A stretch of DNA of 64,000 nt from Nereocystis luetkeana (GCA_031213475.1 JARUPZ010000003.1:8548313-8612312); one strand, 5' to 3'; positions 47,701-56,731 are shown, counted from the stretch's first letter. The notes: generated from the letters alone by a model not told the origin. Program-made: numbers and translations.

Positions 47701-49604
47701 CAGCACGGTATAATATTACAAACACAAACGCATAGACTGACTGGGAGTTGGGGAGCTACTGTGAGTCAGGTCAGGGGCGGCGGTGGTTAAGTTCGTGGGA
47801 AACGATGTAGGCGGGAACATGTATTTGATCTTTGGGCTGTATCTCGTTCTTCAAGTTGTGGAGATGAGGTGCGACTCTAAGTGCAAAACCAGTACCTAGT
47901 AAGAACATAGATGGGCTTTAGCATCAATAGAAAAATACTTTGGACAAATGACTGACCGCATTGCTCACCGTTTCTACCCACCTTACTAATTCCCATTTGT
48001 AGCGAATATCTCAGTAAACTGTTACCACGACATGGGTACAGGCGCAAAAATTGTCTATCCTTCCACAGTGAAGGCCTTGCAATTTCATGGAGAGCAAAAA
48101 TGTGGTAAAATGCTTGGGGAGCCGACGCGCAACAACTGACAGTAACAACGACTAAGACCGAACAAACAACACATAACATGTGCTCACAAACCTTTGCCAA
48201 CTCCCCCCTATCCACACGGCGAAACACGACCCATCGCGCCAGATTACAAAGGCACGGCTTATCCAGCACTACGTGTACATCGCCAAGATCGACCGCCTTC
48301 CGTCGCCGTTCAACCTCGTGCAATCGGTGTTCAGCGCCCCGATGTTGATAGTCGACTGGTTTTTCGAGACCACCCTCCATTCGGTCACGAAACGATTCGT
48401 TGGCCGCGCTGTATTCTGGGCGATGCTCGGGCCCGTCTCGGTTGCAGCGGGGTGGCTGCTCTGGATATCGTCTGTGCCCAAAATGATCACGGAAGTGTGT
48501 CGAACGAACGTTGACAAATCGATCGTAGAAAAGATCGTGAGGGTATTCGTCTCCATGGCACTCTGCACTGCTGTCGCCCCGTTCTGGCTACTCATTCTGT
48601 GGGTCAAGGGCGGATTCGCAGGGATGCGCAGAGTTTTTGCTCGCATGAGGAATAGAGACAGGCGCATTTGCTGCGGCGGAGAGGAGAGGGTAGTTACGGC
48701 GCGCCCGTCACGCCGGCCGTCTCTCCAGGATCCCGACGGGGACGCCACCAACAGCGTGGGAAATGAGCGCGAAGACGTCGTTGTGGTCATGCTGAGCAAG
48801 ACAGAGGGGGGTGAGGGGTCTATGCCTGTCGGCCTCTGTGGGCCGTGCTTGTCCTATGTAGGAAGCGGGTTCGCCATCTTATGACGCGATACGTTGTATA
48901 TAGTTGCTCAATATCACCCACTCGTTCGGCGCGCAGGGGACTGAGCAGTCGTTCCTACGGCTCACCATGGTCAATGGTAAAGGTTTCTGAAGCATGATCT
49001 GCAGAAACGATTAGGACGTAGTTCTGTGTGGCGCTACTATTTATTAGACCAGAGATGGCGGACGCTGGGACGACCTCATTACGGTAGGGCAAACCTGCTT
49101 GTACAATGAAAACAACTCATGGAAATTTTCGTTTTCTGTTTTTCCACTCAAGACCTTTTGCCGCTGCAATTGCTCGCAGGCCTCGGGGTTGGCGAGCTGC
49201 AGAAATACCTCGACGACCCTATGAGTGACCCCGACGTTCGACGTGATGAAGAGACACGAGCCACGACCGTGGAGCACGTGAAGCTGCTGAGAAATAGGTT
49301 GGAGGCGACGACGAAGGATCACATCGATGAGCTGCAGTCCTACCTCGTCCGGGCGACGGAGGACGTTTCCCGGCAAGTGGGTCGTGCATCGGCGGTCGCC
49401 GATGGTGACGTTGGTGTAAGAACAGGGGATGAGTCGGGACCGAGCGATATGCAGCGTCAATTGAACGCCAGGTTTAGGAAACTTGAACGAGAAATAGACC
49501 AGAGGACGACCAAGGTAGAAGAGAGGATGGGGACGATGATTGATCAACGATTGAGTGTTTTTGCACAGAAGCTGGACAGGGTCCTCAGGACCGTGGGTAC
49601 GTAG
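28237..49604 (+). CDS. TRP-type cation channel with ankyrin-like repeats, 18 exons
   Basis: Spliced model of about 1,646 residues (1,670 with the optional exon at 24,701). Exons: 28237-29797, 32058-32281, 33964-34077, 34718-34837, 35731-35964, 36389-36526, 38471-38596, 39518-39574 (weak), 41339-41449, 41827-41955, 42392-42701, 45139-45272, 45453-45584, 46106-46345, 47078-47194, 47460-47660, 48243-48810, 49180-49604 (TAG). Every junction is GT-AG and phases match, including the three phase-1 junctions. Layout: disordered residues 1-520, ankyrin-like repeats 520-940, pre-S1 940-1086, S1-S6 with pore 1087-1316, two extra hydrophobic segments, coiled coil at the end. WNVLD in S3, LGETG in the pore and MLNLLIAVLS in S6 are TRP-type features. 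It probably conducts cations such as calcium across a membrane; gating and location are not shown. Confidence 0.82.
29798..32057 (+). other. Channel intron (2.3 kb)
   Basis: GTATGT donor and GTTACAG acceptor. It contains a 65-bp tandem duplication at 31,805-31,925 and no other recognised feature. Confidence 0.65.
31805..31925 (+). repeat. 65-bp tandem duplication
   Basis: Two adjacent copies share TATTCACGGC(G/C)(C/G)CTTCGCGG, then ATCAGATTT(G/T)AA(C/T)GGG and TTCAACC(T/G)GG. They lie in the channel intron. Confidence 0.7.
32058..32281 (+). CDS. Channel exon 2: first helical repeats
   Basis: Starts MKTIVEAINSGDPSAVR and contains ETIVLLAARSGDTKMFHVVL, an ankyrin-like helix-turn-helix. The end GGAAAG|GTACTA is phase 0. 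Confidence 0.8.
32572..32812. mobile_element. MITE family 3, copy in channel intron
   Basis: Ends CGTTCTACGATAGAAGT and its exact reverse complement ACTTCTATCGTAGAACG bound 241 bases with no coding capacity. The interior holds GAGCTCCACACCTCACCCGA, the inverse of the right-end block in the other copies, so it is reversed relative to them. Confidence 0.85.
32842..33078. mobile_element. MITE family 3, adjacent copy in opposite orientation
   Basis: Ends ATTCTACGATAGAGGTAGCA and CTGTATCGTAGAACG. It starts 29 bases after the previous copy ends. Interior words TTTCTGAATGGC and GGCGAGGTGTATCTAGCTCC match the 23.4-kb copy in the same sense. Confidence 0.85.
33964..34077 (+). CDS. Channel exon 3: ankyrin-like repeat
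   Basis: 38 codons, phase 0 at both ends, between ACGAGCAG and GGTAAG|GTGAGC. Pattern DGCSLLTASAEGGNEAIF matches the S-x-L-x-x-A-A-x-x-G repeat theme. Confidence 0.75.
34718..34837 (+). CDS. Channel exon 4: ankyrin-like repeat
   Basis: 40 codons, phase 0 at both ends, between TCCAAG and AAAG|GTAAAC. Core EARCLMKMAAKSGNSAVFSK. Confidence 0.75.
35731..35964 (+). CDS. Channel exon 5: ankyrin-like repeat
   Basis: 78 codons, phase 0 at both ends, between CCGTGCAG and GAGAAG|GTGCGT. The second half carries NETSVVAEAAKSGSGTMVDT; the first half is of a different kind and could hold one more degenerate repeat. Confidence 0.75.
36389..36526 (+). CDS. Channel exon 6: ankyrin-like repeat
   Basis: 46 codons, phase 0 at both ends, between CGCCCTAG and ATCATC|GTGAGT. 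Core RRMSVLMVAAETGSAEAVTA. Confidence 0.78.
36527..38470 (+). other. Channel intron (1.9 kb)
   Basis: Donor GTGAGT and acceptor CTCAAG. No exon-like repeat pattern or mobile element is recognised inside; one TACCAGGTA lies near 37,438. Confidence 0.6.
38471..38596 (+). CDS. Channel exon 7: clearest ankyrin repeat
   Basis: 42 codons, phase 0 at both ends. AKDVHGMTALHFALTSG is close to the ankyrin consensus (DxxGxTALHxAxxxG), which fixes the family of the whole series. Donor AAG|GTACGC at 38,597. The acceptor CAAG at 38,470 is not strong, so the exon start could move a few codons. Confidence 0.75.
39518..39574 (+). CDS. Channel exon 8, tentative short exon
   Basis: 19 codons (MLDVYSATLAACCAGLSTP) before a strong donor GTGAGT at 39,575. 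The only in-frame AG acceptor is GCGAAG at 39,512-39,517. The frame is open upstream to 39,455 but has no AG there. Skipping this exon would not break the frame. Confidence 0.45.
41339..41449 (+). CDS. Channel exon 9: ankyrin-like helix
   Basis: 37 codons, phase 0 at both ends, from GAACCAG to TTAAAG|GTTCGT. LLEVLSYLLQQGAKPGTLDL is the typical second helix and turn of an ankyrin repeat. Confidence 0.78.
41827..41955 (+). CDS. Channel exon 10: repeat region end
   Basis: 43 codons, phase 0 at both ends, from GTTGTCAG to ATGCAG|GTTTCG. Begins ATLLGAVSSANNPFIPG. Confidence 0.72.
41983..42091. mobile_element. Palindromic MITE-like element, family 2, copy 2
   Basis: Starts 27 bases after the donor of channel exon 10. 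Arms TATTACGGGGGGCCATAGTT and the reverse complement (one mismatch) are longer than in the 8.4-kb copy, and the loop is about 85 percent alike by eye. Confidence 0.85.
42392..42701 (+). CDS. Channel exon 11: linker before S1
   Basis: 103 codons plus one base (phase 1), from GCATACAG to TATACG|GTTGGT. Contains TCSAVFEPEAVISGHNG and TIPLVLDFMWRKFTKGL, in the position of the pre-S1 linker of TRP channels. The phase is matched only by the exon at 45,139. Confidence 0.8.
42780..43385 (+). repeat. Degenerate minisatellite in the large channel intron, part 1
   Basis: A unit near 118 bases recurs about five times with phrases ACTTACCG(A/G)AGTG, TCGGGTACCG, GTCGAGGCCGT and GGTACCCGGG. Copies are strongly diverged. 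Confidence 0.65.
44160..44600 (+). repeat. Degenerate minisatellite in the large channel intron, part 2
   Basis: The same phrases return (GGTATCGAGGCGGTACCG, CTTACCGAAGTGTC, ACCGAACTTAGCGAAGAGTC). About 0.8 kb without the repeat (43,390-44,160) separates the two blocks and carries no other recognised feature. Confidence 0.6.
44787..44881. mobile_element. Palindromic MITE-like element, family 1, copy 2
   Basis: CCCCTTTAGAACCGCAATCC and the inverse GGGGCTGCAGTTCTAAAAGGG surround the same loop phrase (AAATTTGACTGGTTTGTCC) as the copy at 6,067. It lies in the channel intron about 260 bases before exon 12. Confidence 0.78.
45139..45272 (+). CDS. Channel exon 12: pre-S1
   Basis: Begins in phase 1 after CCGCCCAG, completing the glycine codon left by exon 11. 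Encodes FGDGKLSSFSYFPGARFIIV and ends AAA|GTGAGT in phase 0. Confidence 0.82.
45453..45584 (+). CDS. Channel exon 13: S1 and start of S2
   Basis: 44 codons, phase 0. S1 is RMVLDLVTYLWMMGFFAGFV; S2 begins at TEVIFASYVI. Acceptor CACTTAG, donor GTACGT. Confidence 0.85.
46106..46345 (+). CDS. Channel exon 14: S2 to S4
   Basis: 80 codons, phase 0. YFLDRWNVLDVGCLCLMFVG is S3 with the TRP-type aromatic-D-x-W-N-x-x-D signature. S4 is SGPFAFTRILFFAQIL with one arginine, as in weakly voltage-sensing TRP channels. Acceptor TTGTACAG, donor CAG|GTGAGT. Confidence 0.88.
46346..47077 (+). other. Channel intron (0.7 kb)
   Basis: Donor GTGAGT and acceptor GGGTAAG. No other feature is recognised. Confidence 0.6.
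47078..47194 (+). CDS. Channel exon 15: S5
   Basis: 39 codons, phase 0. VKFGVVMLVVMAGFVVSFFS is S5. The tempting acceptor ACAG at 47,096 would give a stop in the needed phase; GGGTAAG ending at 47,077 keeps the frame and adds VLFSMTGE. Confidence 0.82.
47460..47660 (+). CDS. Channel exon 16: pore loop and S6
   Basis: 67 codons, phase 0. WMNAFKAMLGETGFFQNFSG is the pore helix and filter; IATALLVAYLLIMTIMMLNL followed by LIAVLSTAH is S6. This is the exon most diagnostic of the TRP family. Acceptor GATGCAG, donor AAG|GTCCGT. Confidence 0.9.
47661..48242 (+). other. Channel intron (0.6 kb)
   Basis: Donor GTCCGT and acceptor GCGCCAG. No other feature is recognised. Confidence 0.6.
48243..48810 (+). 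CDS. Channel exon 17: post-S6 region with two extra hydrophobic segments
   Basis: Begins ITKARLIQHY...RLPSPFNLVQ, the TRP-type helix and proline-rich step after S6. AVFWAMLGPVSVAAGWLLWI and VFVSMALCTAVAPFWLLILW are hydrophobic enough to cross a membrane. A basic, cysteine-rich tail follows. The frame stays open past the donor to a stop at 48,884, but GGG|GTGAGG at 48,811 (phase 1) joins exon 18 exactly. Confidence 0.8.
49180..49604 (+). CDS. Channel exon 18: C-terminal coiled coil and stop
   Basis: Begins phase 1 after GCTCGCAG and ends TAG at 49,602. It is rich in K, E, R, L and Q with heptad spacing (VEHVKLLRNRLEATTKDHID and QLNARFRKLEREIDQRTTKV), consistent with a coiled coil that could tetramerise the channel, as known in other TRP families. 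Confidence 0.8.
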
Positions 49605-51209
49605 AGTGGTAAATATAACACGTGTGCCGTTAATGCCTACTCTTTCCCCTGGTCGTTGTGGAGCTCAACACATGCCGCTACTGACGGGGGTGTGCCGTCT
49701 GTTATTGCGCACCGAACTGAGAAAGGGGTGGCTTGTCATAAACGGGGCACCGTTTTCATGCCTGCCTTCGTACGTTCAAATAGCCTGATGCACTGACCGC
49801 ACCAGAAGTCAAACCATTGACCAAAGTATCCGAGAACAGAGTAGCGGGCATTTTCATTCCAGAATATCTTTCTGTCCAACGCACGACAAAAACCCTGGAA
49901 AGGGGGGAAACACGGGGAGCTTGTTCCGTGAGGACGCAACCACTAGTGCCTCGCGCTTTCTCTTTTCGTTCGTGTTTTCTTACTTCCGTTTCCGTTCCGT
50001 CTCTTTCGTCGGTCGCGCTAGGTGATAGTGGTATATCTCAGTGACGCGCTGTTGGTGGCTCGTTTTATAATAGGGCCTTAGTTTAAGTCATCGTTCGTTC
50101 CAGACAAGACGGATAGGTGAAGTTATCGTTCGTTCCAGACGGGACGCATAGTTCAAGTCATCGTTGGTTCCAGACAGGACGCATCTGGCGGGGTTCTAAC
50201 CTCCTTAAACTGGGATTGATTCATTTTGTTCAGTGCAGTGACTGTATTATGCTGCGTGGTGTTGCAGACGGCATGTTTCTTCCTGGGGCGATCGATTATG
50301 CGTCACTGGACAGTCGCTCAGCAAGGATGAGTGTGTTTTGCTGAGAGGGCTGGAACGTTGCTTGAAGATGGAGGTCGCTACTTACAGATAGATCGTGCTG
50401 GTCACGGATTTATCGGTTTCGTCAAGATCAGCTGGCGGGCGCATCGCCCACGGCGGACCCGCGCGGTCGTTTTGAGGTTGTCTCTTTATGCAGTTTCCTG
50501 AAACATATATTGTCAGGACGGAAGTATTCAGAGTGAATGGTGCCAGTACCTGTTCACGTTAGTGACGCTGCTCTTGAGGATTCTGCAGTCGAGCGAGGGA
50601 CTTGCTACGAAAGCGTGTGATTCCAAGTAAATTCGTGATTTCCTGTGACCTAGGTGGTGCACTGGGTGAGAGTTTCAAGCCCAGACGCGAGTGTCCTTCA
50701 ACGTGTCCCACGATAATTTTCTCACGTTCATGCTTTGGTGTTTGCTTTATTCCGGCCGAGGCAGTGAGATGGACTCACGATGGACTTGACTGATCATCTG
50801 ACCCATGTGGCTTCGATATTACGGGGGCCCATGTGACATCACTGCTGTGTATATTTCTGGAGTACGTATGGTGTACGAAATACAATTTGTCCACTATTTG
50901 TCCAGCACCAAGGCACAGTTTTATCAGGATGGAGGGAGATGTTTCGAACTCCCCAGACACCGGGAAACGCACTGTCTTTAGGCGCAGGTCCTCACGGTAG
51001 TTTTTTTTTTGCGTGAGCGTTTGTATCCTAGATACTGGATAAACTGAACACACTTCAATCGCTTCTTCGGACCGGGGAACTTTAATGGTCTCCAAGATGT
51101 ATTTTCGAATTTGGACTGCTCTGAACATTATCTGGCGACGCGATTGTTTTTGTTTCGAATAAGTGAAATAGGATTGATACATTCCGAAAACACTGGACAA
51201 TGGAGGTCG
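49605..51209. other. Downstream intergenic stretch
   Basis: No AATAAA is seen close after the channel stop. Apart from the short repeat at 50,088-50,190 no feature is recognised; open frames are short and unlike known proteins. Confidence 0.4.
50088..50190 (+). repeat. Three tandem copies of a 35-bp unit
   Basis: TCATCGTTCGTTCCAGAC recurs three times (near 50,088, 50,122 and 50,158) followed by (A/G)(A/G)GACGCAT or a close variant. Confidence 0.75.
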
Positions 51210-51905
51210 ATTTCATTCGTGTAAGATAAATTGCAATACGATTTTAAAAAGGGTACGGCAAACGATTTATTTCATCAATCCCCACACGCGGACTGTTTTA
51301 TTTCCCGGGAGAAGCGATACGTCCCGAGATATTCGTAAAAACGTTTTGCCCTTGCCTGATATGGACCCAGATGAACCTACATACTAAGAAGATTATAGAC
51401 GATATGCTATATGTGTGTATGTTTTCACATTAAACCGTTCTTTCTACCCGTCGACATCCAGCGCAACCAGTGTCCGTGCCGATTCTCCAATCCTAGAAGA
51501 GATACAAGTTTTGTGGTCACAAAGCTACGCCACAGAGATACTACCTTGCCACGTGTGCAGTAGTATGCACTGCAGTGGGCAATGCAAGGCCATGTCATCA
51601 TACTAGATACGACAGGCACGACATACGCAATCTACGAAATAGTGAAACGAAAAGAAACAATCAAAGAGAAAACAAAAACAATACGGAAAATAGTATCATT
51701 CGTTTTATTCAGGATAAATTGCGATTTTTAAAAAGAGAGCGACAAACGATTTATTTGATCAATCCCCACAGGCGGACAGTTTCCTTTTCCCGGGAAAAGC
51801 GATGCGTCCCGAGATATTCATAAACATGTGTTGTCCTTACCTGATACGGACTCAGATGAACCTACATATATACCATACTCACAAAATTATGTACGATATA
51901 CTATA
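51210..51905. mobile_element. Pair of 205-bp direct repeats around a family B copy
   Basis: 51,210-51,415 and 51,694-51,905 align along their length: GATAAATTGC, AAACGATTTATTT, ATCAATCCCCACA, GCGTCCCGAGATATTC (GATACGTCC in the left copy), CCTGATA and CAGATGAACCTACATA. The interior (about 280 bases) holds the inverted family B copy. The shape resembles a terminal-repeat retrotransposon in miniature (TRIM), but I could not confirm a primer binding site or target duplication. Confidence 0.6.
51455..51660 (-). repeat. Dispersed repeat family B, inverted copy
   Basis: Reverse complement of 2,925-3,135 along its length, without the TACCTGGTA expansion. It lies wholly between the two 205-bp direct repeats. 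Confidence 0.7.
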
Positions 51906-53924
51906 ATATACGGAGAGTAGTGTATACGATACAAGACACACGTACACAGCAGAGCCCTGTAAGGGCCACACTCGCACACAGCATAAAGGGTTAGGGGGGG
52001 GCGAGAACACTGCTCACTACAAGAAGGTAGCTGAGGCGATAGCGCTAGCAGCTGCAAAGGAATACCGGTATTTTTCCAGCCTTCAACGAACTCAAGTGTT
52101 CAACAAGTGGAAGGGTGGGAAACAAAAAATCGAGGCGAGGGAGGAGGCAGAGGAGGATACGGCTGTGACAAGGGGGGGGGGGGAGGGGGGGATAAATCTG
52201 GGGTGAATGAGTGCATCGCTTCGTGAAAAGATCGTTTTGGCTTGTCGAGAGGCACTTTGTTCCGGTGGCGGGGTATGGTTTGAGTATGTAGAGAGGCCTT
52301 GAGGTCCTTCTGTGGCTGGGTAAATATTCGGCGTGAGTGCTAGAAAAATAGTACGAATACTGCCTGTGTGTTGCTTGAGTGAGGCTCGCATCTGGTATAC
52401 ACCACGACTGATCCATCAGCACATACATGACATGCAGAAATATATGTATGTCTCGTTTAAGCACATACGATTTGTACAATGTGAAGTATGTACGTACGTA
52501 CAATTGTCTTGTGGTGGCCATTGGGCTGTACAGCAGTGCGGCTTGATGTGAGCATGCTGTGCGTGCGGGTGGCATTAGCGCCCACTTCGGGGGGTTTCGG
52601 GGTAATGACGGGGGGATTTCGGGGTAATTTTACATATTTTTTACAAAAATAAAGGCAATCGCGGCCATCGACGTAGCTCGCGACGGCAGTCACGGCCATC
52701 GTTGTTTCACGGTTCAATTGTTTTTTATTAAAAACATATGCGCTGAAACGTGAATGGTCAAATTGTCCTCCATCGACAATAGAGATCCGGGACATAATTT
52801 GATTGAACAACAAGCAAGGACAACGTTTCGCATTCATTCGTCAGTGCGTTCAAATATGGGTCCATTGAACCCACCCTCCACGTGGGTTGCACCGTCTTGT
52901 GCAAGGCTTGAGTCCATCCTACCAAAAGGTCGGCGTTGCCTGTCGACCCAAGCTATCGGGGTTTTGGCTGCCGGCAACCATCAACCGCAGGCCACTCATG
53001 TTTGTACGAAATTACTCACGAGAGGTTGACTCTTCGCGTAAAACGGTTTCAGCAAGGCGAATCGATTCGGCGAGCCGATACCCAATCCAGCAACAATATG
53101 GGATACGGGAGGGAACTCGTCAACCAACAGGAGCGCAAGTGTCAGTATAGTTCGGGTTTTCCCTGTAGGGTCTTGGGTGTACGATCATATACCTCCCCAC
53201 TACAGTAGTCATGCTCGCACCGATACTTGCTCTGTGACCAGTGCGAGCGGTTGTGAGTTAGCTTCAGAGTATAATATGGCGTCGTGAGTGGGACAGGACT
53301 GCATATATGTGTCCATTGACTGCGCGTGGACGGTGTTCAATTGATCTGTTACAGCTAGAAAACAAGCGCCACTGAGTGAGCGTGTGGCGATGTACTTCTG
53401 GAATACCCCTCTCGGCCTCACAGTCGTCGCCGGGGCGACAAGCGACGATTTCTCGTCGATATTGGTTGTCCATGGGGCCCTCGCGACCCCGTTTGTGGGC
53501 CCGGTAGTGAAGCTGTAGTATTTCTTTCATTGCTATGAGGCTCCTCCCGATCTCCACAAAGTGACTAAAGTAGAGTGGGGTGAACAACGCAGACGGTATC
53601 ATCGTGGTCGGCGTTCAGCAGCGGGGCCAGAAGGCTGCCTGCTAGGCCCACCTCGATTCAATTGGTATACGGAAGCCAGAGGTGTTCCAGCGATCGTCCT
53701 GGTTTGGTTTGTCTCCAACCGAGTGCAAGCGGTCGCCATGAGGATAGGCCGCTGACGGTTCCATCAAGTTTCAGCGACTTCGACTTCAGCCGCTCATGGA
53801 AGAGCCTTGCTCGGCGATCGCAAACGCATGACTTGTCCCGTACCTACGAGCCCTCCTCATCTATGATTCGACGGCTACCTTTTTGCCGTCCGACCCTTTT
53901 CCTTTTTTTTTTTTTGCTCATCCC
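51906..53924. other. Intergenic stretch, nothing recognised
   Basis: Contains a G-run of about 13 near 52,172 and a short duplication GGGGGGTTTCGGGGTAAT / GGGGGATTTCGGGGTAAT at 52,588-52,628. No gene model could be supported; frames reach 176 codons but look like low-complexity translations. Confidence 0.4.
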
Positions 53925-54240
53925 ATTCGTTATCTTCGCACATCTTCTTCTCTCTCTCCTTCCAACTCGTAACTCAGATCCGGGGTCACATAGCAGGCTC
54001 TTCTACCCCCTTCCCGCTACGGTACGTGCCTTCATTTTTATCGCGAGAAGATTTCAGCCTTTTCTTCCCTCGTCGACTCGCATCGAATTGTGCCTACCCA
54101 CGCTGCAAGGCGCTCTCAACAATTAAATCCATATATGTTTTTTGCAAATGAAGTAAAAGTCCGACCCACCTGGGGCTCGAACCCAGGACTCAAACAAGTA
54201 GAATTCGAGGTTAACCACTTGAACCACCGGGGCTATGATG
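53925..54240 (-). mobile_element. tRNA-derived SINE, second subfamily, full-length
   Basis: Reading the minus strand, the head at 54,240-54,165 has GCCCCGGTGGTTCAAGTGG (box A region) and CTGGGTTCGAGCCCCAG, a perfect T stem and loop with box B. The anticodon arm has an 11-base loop and the acceptor pairs at only about 5 of 7 positions, so this is not a working tRNA. The body (54,110-53,930) matches 228-375 and 7,605-7,690 and ends in a purine-rich tail. It shares TCGACGAG...GCTGAA...GGCACGTACC order with the first subfamily. Confidence 0.75.
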
Positions 54241-55330
54241 GCATTCCTATCCCATCATCGTCCTGAAAGGCTTGTAGAATCCACCCCGATCATTGTCGGC
54301 GCGGAATTTCTCCGTATCGGCAAAGTTATCTCCAACGTGGGGATGTATTCCTACGGCTACCACTGTTCGCAGGTTTGTGCACCTCGTCCTCGGTGTCGTC
54401 CACGTTGATATTGTATATTTTTTGTTCCTCCCAGGGACCATCGTGCATGAGTGGTCACGCACCTTGGCTCGTAATATGTGTAACTGTTGTTTTGGTTTTG
54501 ATCTTGTTTACATTTTGCGTGATGTCACAGTCTCCATCCAGTCCAGCGCACGGGCGTGCTACATTCGTCACAACGAAGTGCACCGACAGCATAGTCCGCC
54601 AGCAGCGTCTCTGCGCATTCAAACCCCAAGCTGATGTGCGTTACGCGACAGATAAGCTTATCAAGTAATATTATCGATCGCGGCGAGCGCGGTACTCGGA
54701 ACACTTGCCCAATCTGGTAAACCCCGGCATGAAAAAGCAGGAATCGCAACAAATAGATGTCTACCCCCACGCGCGAGCGCTCATCGTGGGCGAAGTTTTC
54801 GAGGCTTGCGGAAGTTGGCGTGGAAACTCGAGGCGTACCCCTGCTGGATGTGACCCGAGAAATATAGCGTATCAAGCTAAGGAGTCAATGTTGTTCACGT
54901 ACTTGGTGTATGGATTCGAGTGCAACGGTTTTTGGGAGTTCCACACTGGAAATATTAATGTTTTGTCCGCTACGTCATGATTTTCCCTTGTCTAGTGTGT
55001 TGTACGTGGATAACACATAATATAAACCTGGAGGCGATTCAATGAGCTGACTCAGGCTCCGCCCATCATATCAGTGCGTGTATCGAACACGCTAGCGTCT
55101 TTTCCAGTTGGACGCACGTACTGGTCGGGCCTACGCCGGGAGAGCAACTCCCCGCTCGAGGACGAGCGAGATTTTTCCAGTTTTCAGATGCAGAGGCCAG
55201 AGGGACCTCAGCCGAACAGAGGCACAGCCGACACGAGGTCTAAAAGACCAGGACAGCTACAGGGCGTGCGATAACAGGGAAAATCAGCTTCGCCGCTGCC
55301 GAGGCCGCGGACAAGGCTGATAGCGTAGGA
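54241..55330. other. Stretch before the Copia element
   Basis: No recognised gene. A plus-strand frame at about 54,680-54,980 has ordinary composition but no domain or splice support. Confidence 0.35.
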
Positions 55331-55334
55331 GCGA

Positions 55335-55525
55335 CAAACCCTGTTCCGCCAGAGGGCGGAGCAAACACGAGCAGAAGAGACGAGGCTTCGCCGGAGGGCG
55401 GAGTCGCAGAGCGCGGTGACGAGGTCGCCCGCCTGAATCGAGCGATGGCCGAGATGTCGCTCCGGCTGGAGGTCAGGGAAGAGGAGCGAACGATGGTAGA
55501 GAGCCTCCAGCAGGGGGATGGAAGA
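55335..55525 (+). pseudogene. Possible start of the Copia Gag, coiled-coil fragment
   Basis: A short frame encodes ...ERGDEVARLNRAMAEMSLRLEVREEERTMVESLQQ, a heptad-like helix as found near the N-terminus of some retroelement Gag proteins. It is separated from the next Gag piece by a stop and an AT microsatellite, so the link is inference. Confidence 0.3.
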
Positions 55526-55832
55526 TGAAATCGCCCACTGGAGCGACATGGTCAGCAGGACACGTTCTTAGTTGGGTTTAGTGAGCCCTCGCCGGACCTC
55601 GACAACAGTATAGAGGGGACTAATTGTAAATAGTTGGAGCAATTCGGTCATGGGCTGTCACAAACGCCTGCGTCGATGTTGCGAAAGATACTAGCCACCC
55701 TATAGTCTTGAAGCGCCCAAACAGAAGGAGTCAGCAGGACCTCGATTGCCGTTTCGCACCGGCTACGGTAGCCGCGGCTCGCATGACATACGAGGGCACC
55801 ACTCACACACTGTCCAATTCGTCTTTGTTATG

Positions 55833-55836
<4 letters not shown>

Positions 55837-55890
<54 letters not shown>
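55837..55890. repeat. (TA)n microsatellite
   Basis: About 26 uninterrupted TA dinucleotides. Confidence 0.95.
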
Positions 55891-55893
<3 letters not shown>

Positions 55894-55989
55894 ATAGGCA
55901 GCCCTAGCCCCGCCATGGTCGCGGTACGTCGGCACTACGTCCCGAGCGACGACCTGGACGAGCAGGCATAACAACGGGAGTACGTGAAT

Positions 55990-56731
55990 GCCCGCATGAA
56001 GGAGGGGGAACACCAAATCATACCAGGAACTAAACCTCCACCTACTGCGGTGCTTGACGTCCGAGTATGATGTAGACAAAGCAATGCTGCAGTGCGCCCC
56101 GAACCTGAATTCCAACATGATCGAGGACCGGGTACGCATAACGTACCGGGAATTGGATGCGAGTCAGAGGCCGGTGATATGTTGTTCAGCACAGGTCATT
56201 GTAGCTACAGGCCGAGGTGGATCAGGTGGAAAGGGGAGATTCCCGGTCCCAGCCCTGGCCACTTCGCGGACGGCGGTTGTGGCGCGGCGAGAGGTGGCGC
56301 CACTGTGCACTGGGGGCAGCAGCAGCAGCAGTAGCCACACCAGCAACAACAAGAACACCAGCATGTTCAAAGCTGTACAGGCAAGAACTGAGGAGGTGCC
56401 CGTTCGGGGAACAAGAACGGGAAGCCGAAACAAACCTGGCAGAGGCAGGATCCGCACGCCAGTGGCGGTGGCGGACATCAGCCATGGCCACCATTCGCCT
56501 ACGACGGCAGCGGTGAAAACCAGTCGTGGCCGCAAGTATGCGAGACACGCTTCGTCACGCCCAGAGGGAACACACTTCGTACCGACCACGTGTACGACGC
56601 CGCCGTGTATTCCCCTAACCTACATCGACTACAAGGCACCAAGCCAGGAATTCACGCCGTTGACACCCGCTCAAGGTGTTTCCAGTGCGGCAAGACAGGT
56701 TATTTGGTTGCGAACCGCCGCACTATCATGA
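55990..56731 (+). pseudogene. Copia Gag remnant with broken zinc knuckle
   Basis: LNLHLLRCLTSEYDVDKAML, then NMIEDRVRITYREL, matches the Gag pattern of Copia elements (LL..LP.EYD). After a Q/S-rich CAG stretch and a frame change, SRCFQCGKTGYLVANRRT at about 56,660-56,725 aligns with a CCHC knuckle in which His is replaced by Tyr and the last Cys by Arg, so it should not bind zinc. Confidence 0.6.

Noticed and set aside
48811-48884. Channel protein ending at the stop at 48,884
   Set aside because: A GTGAGG donor at 48,811 joins in exact phase to the exon at 49,180, which encodes a coiled coil; reading through gives an unremarkable short tail.
54165-54240. A functional tRNA gene on the minus strand
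   Set aside because: The T arm is perfect but the anticodon loop would have 11 bases and the acceptor stem is mispaired; the SINE body follows directly.
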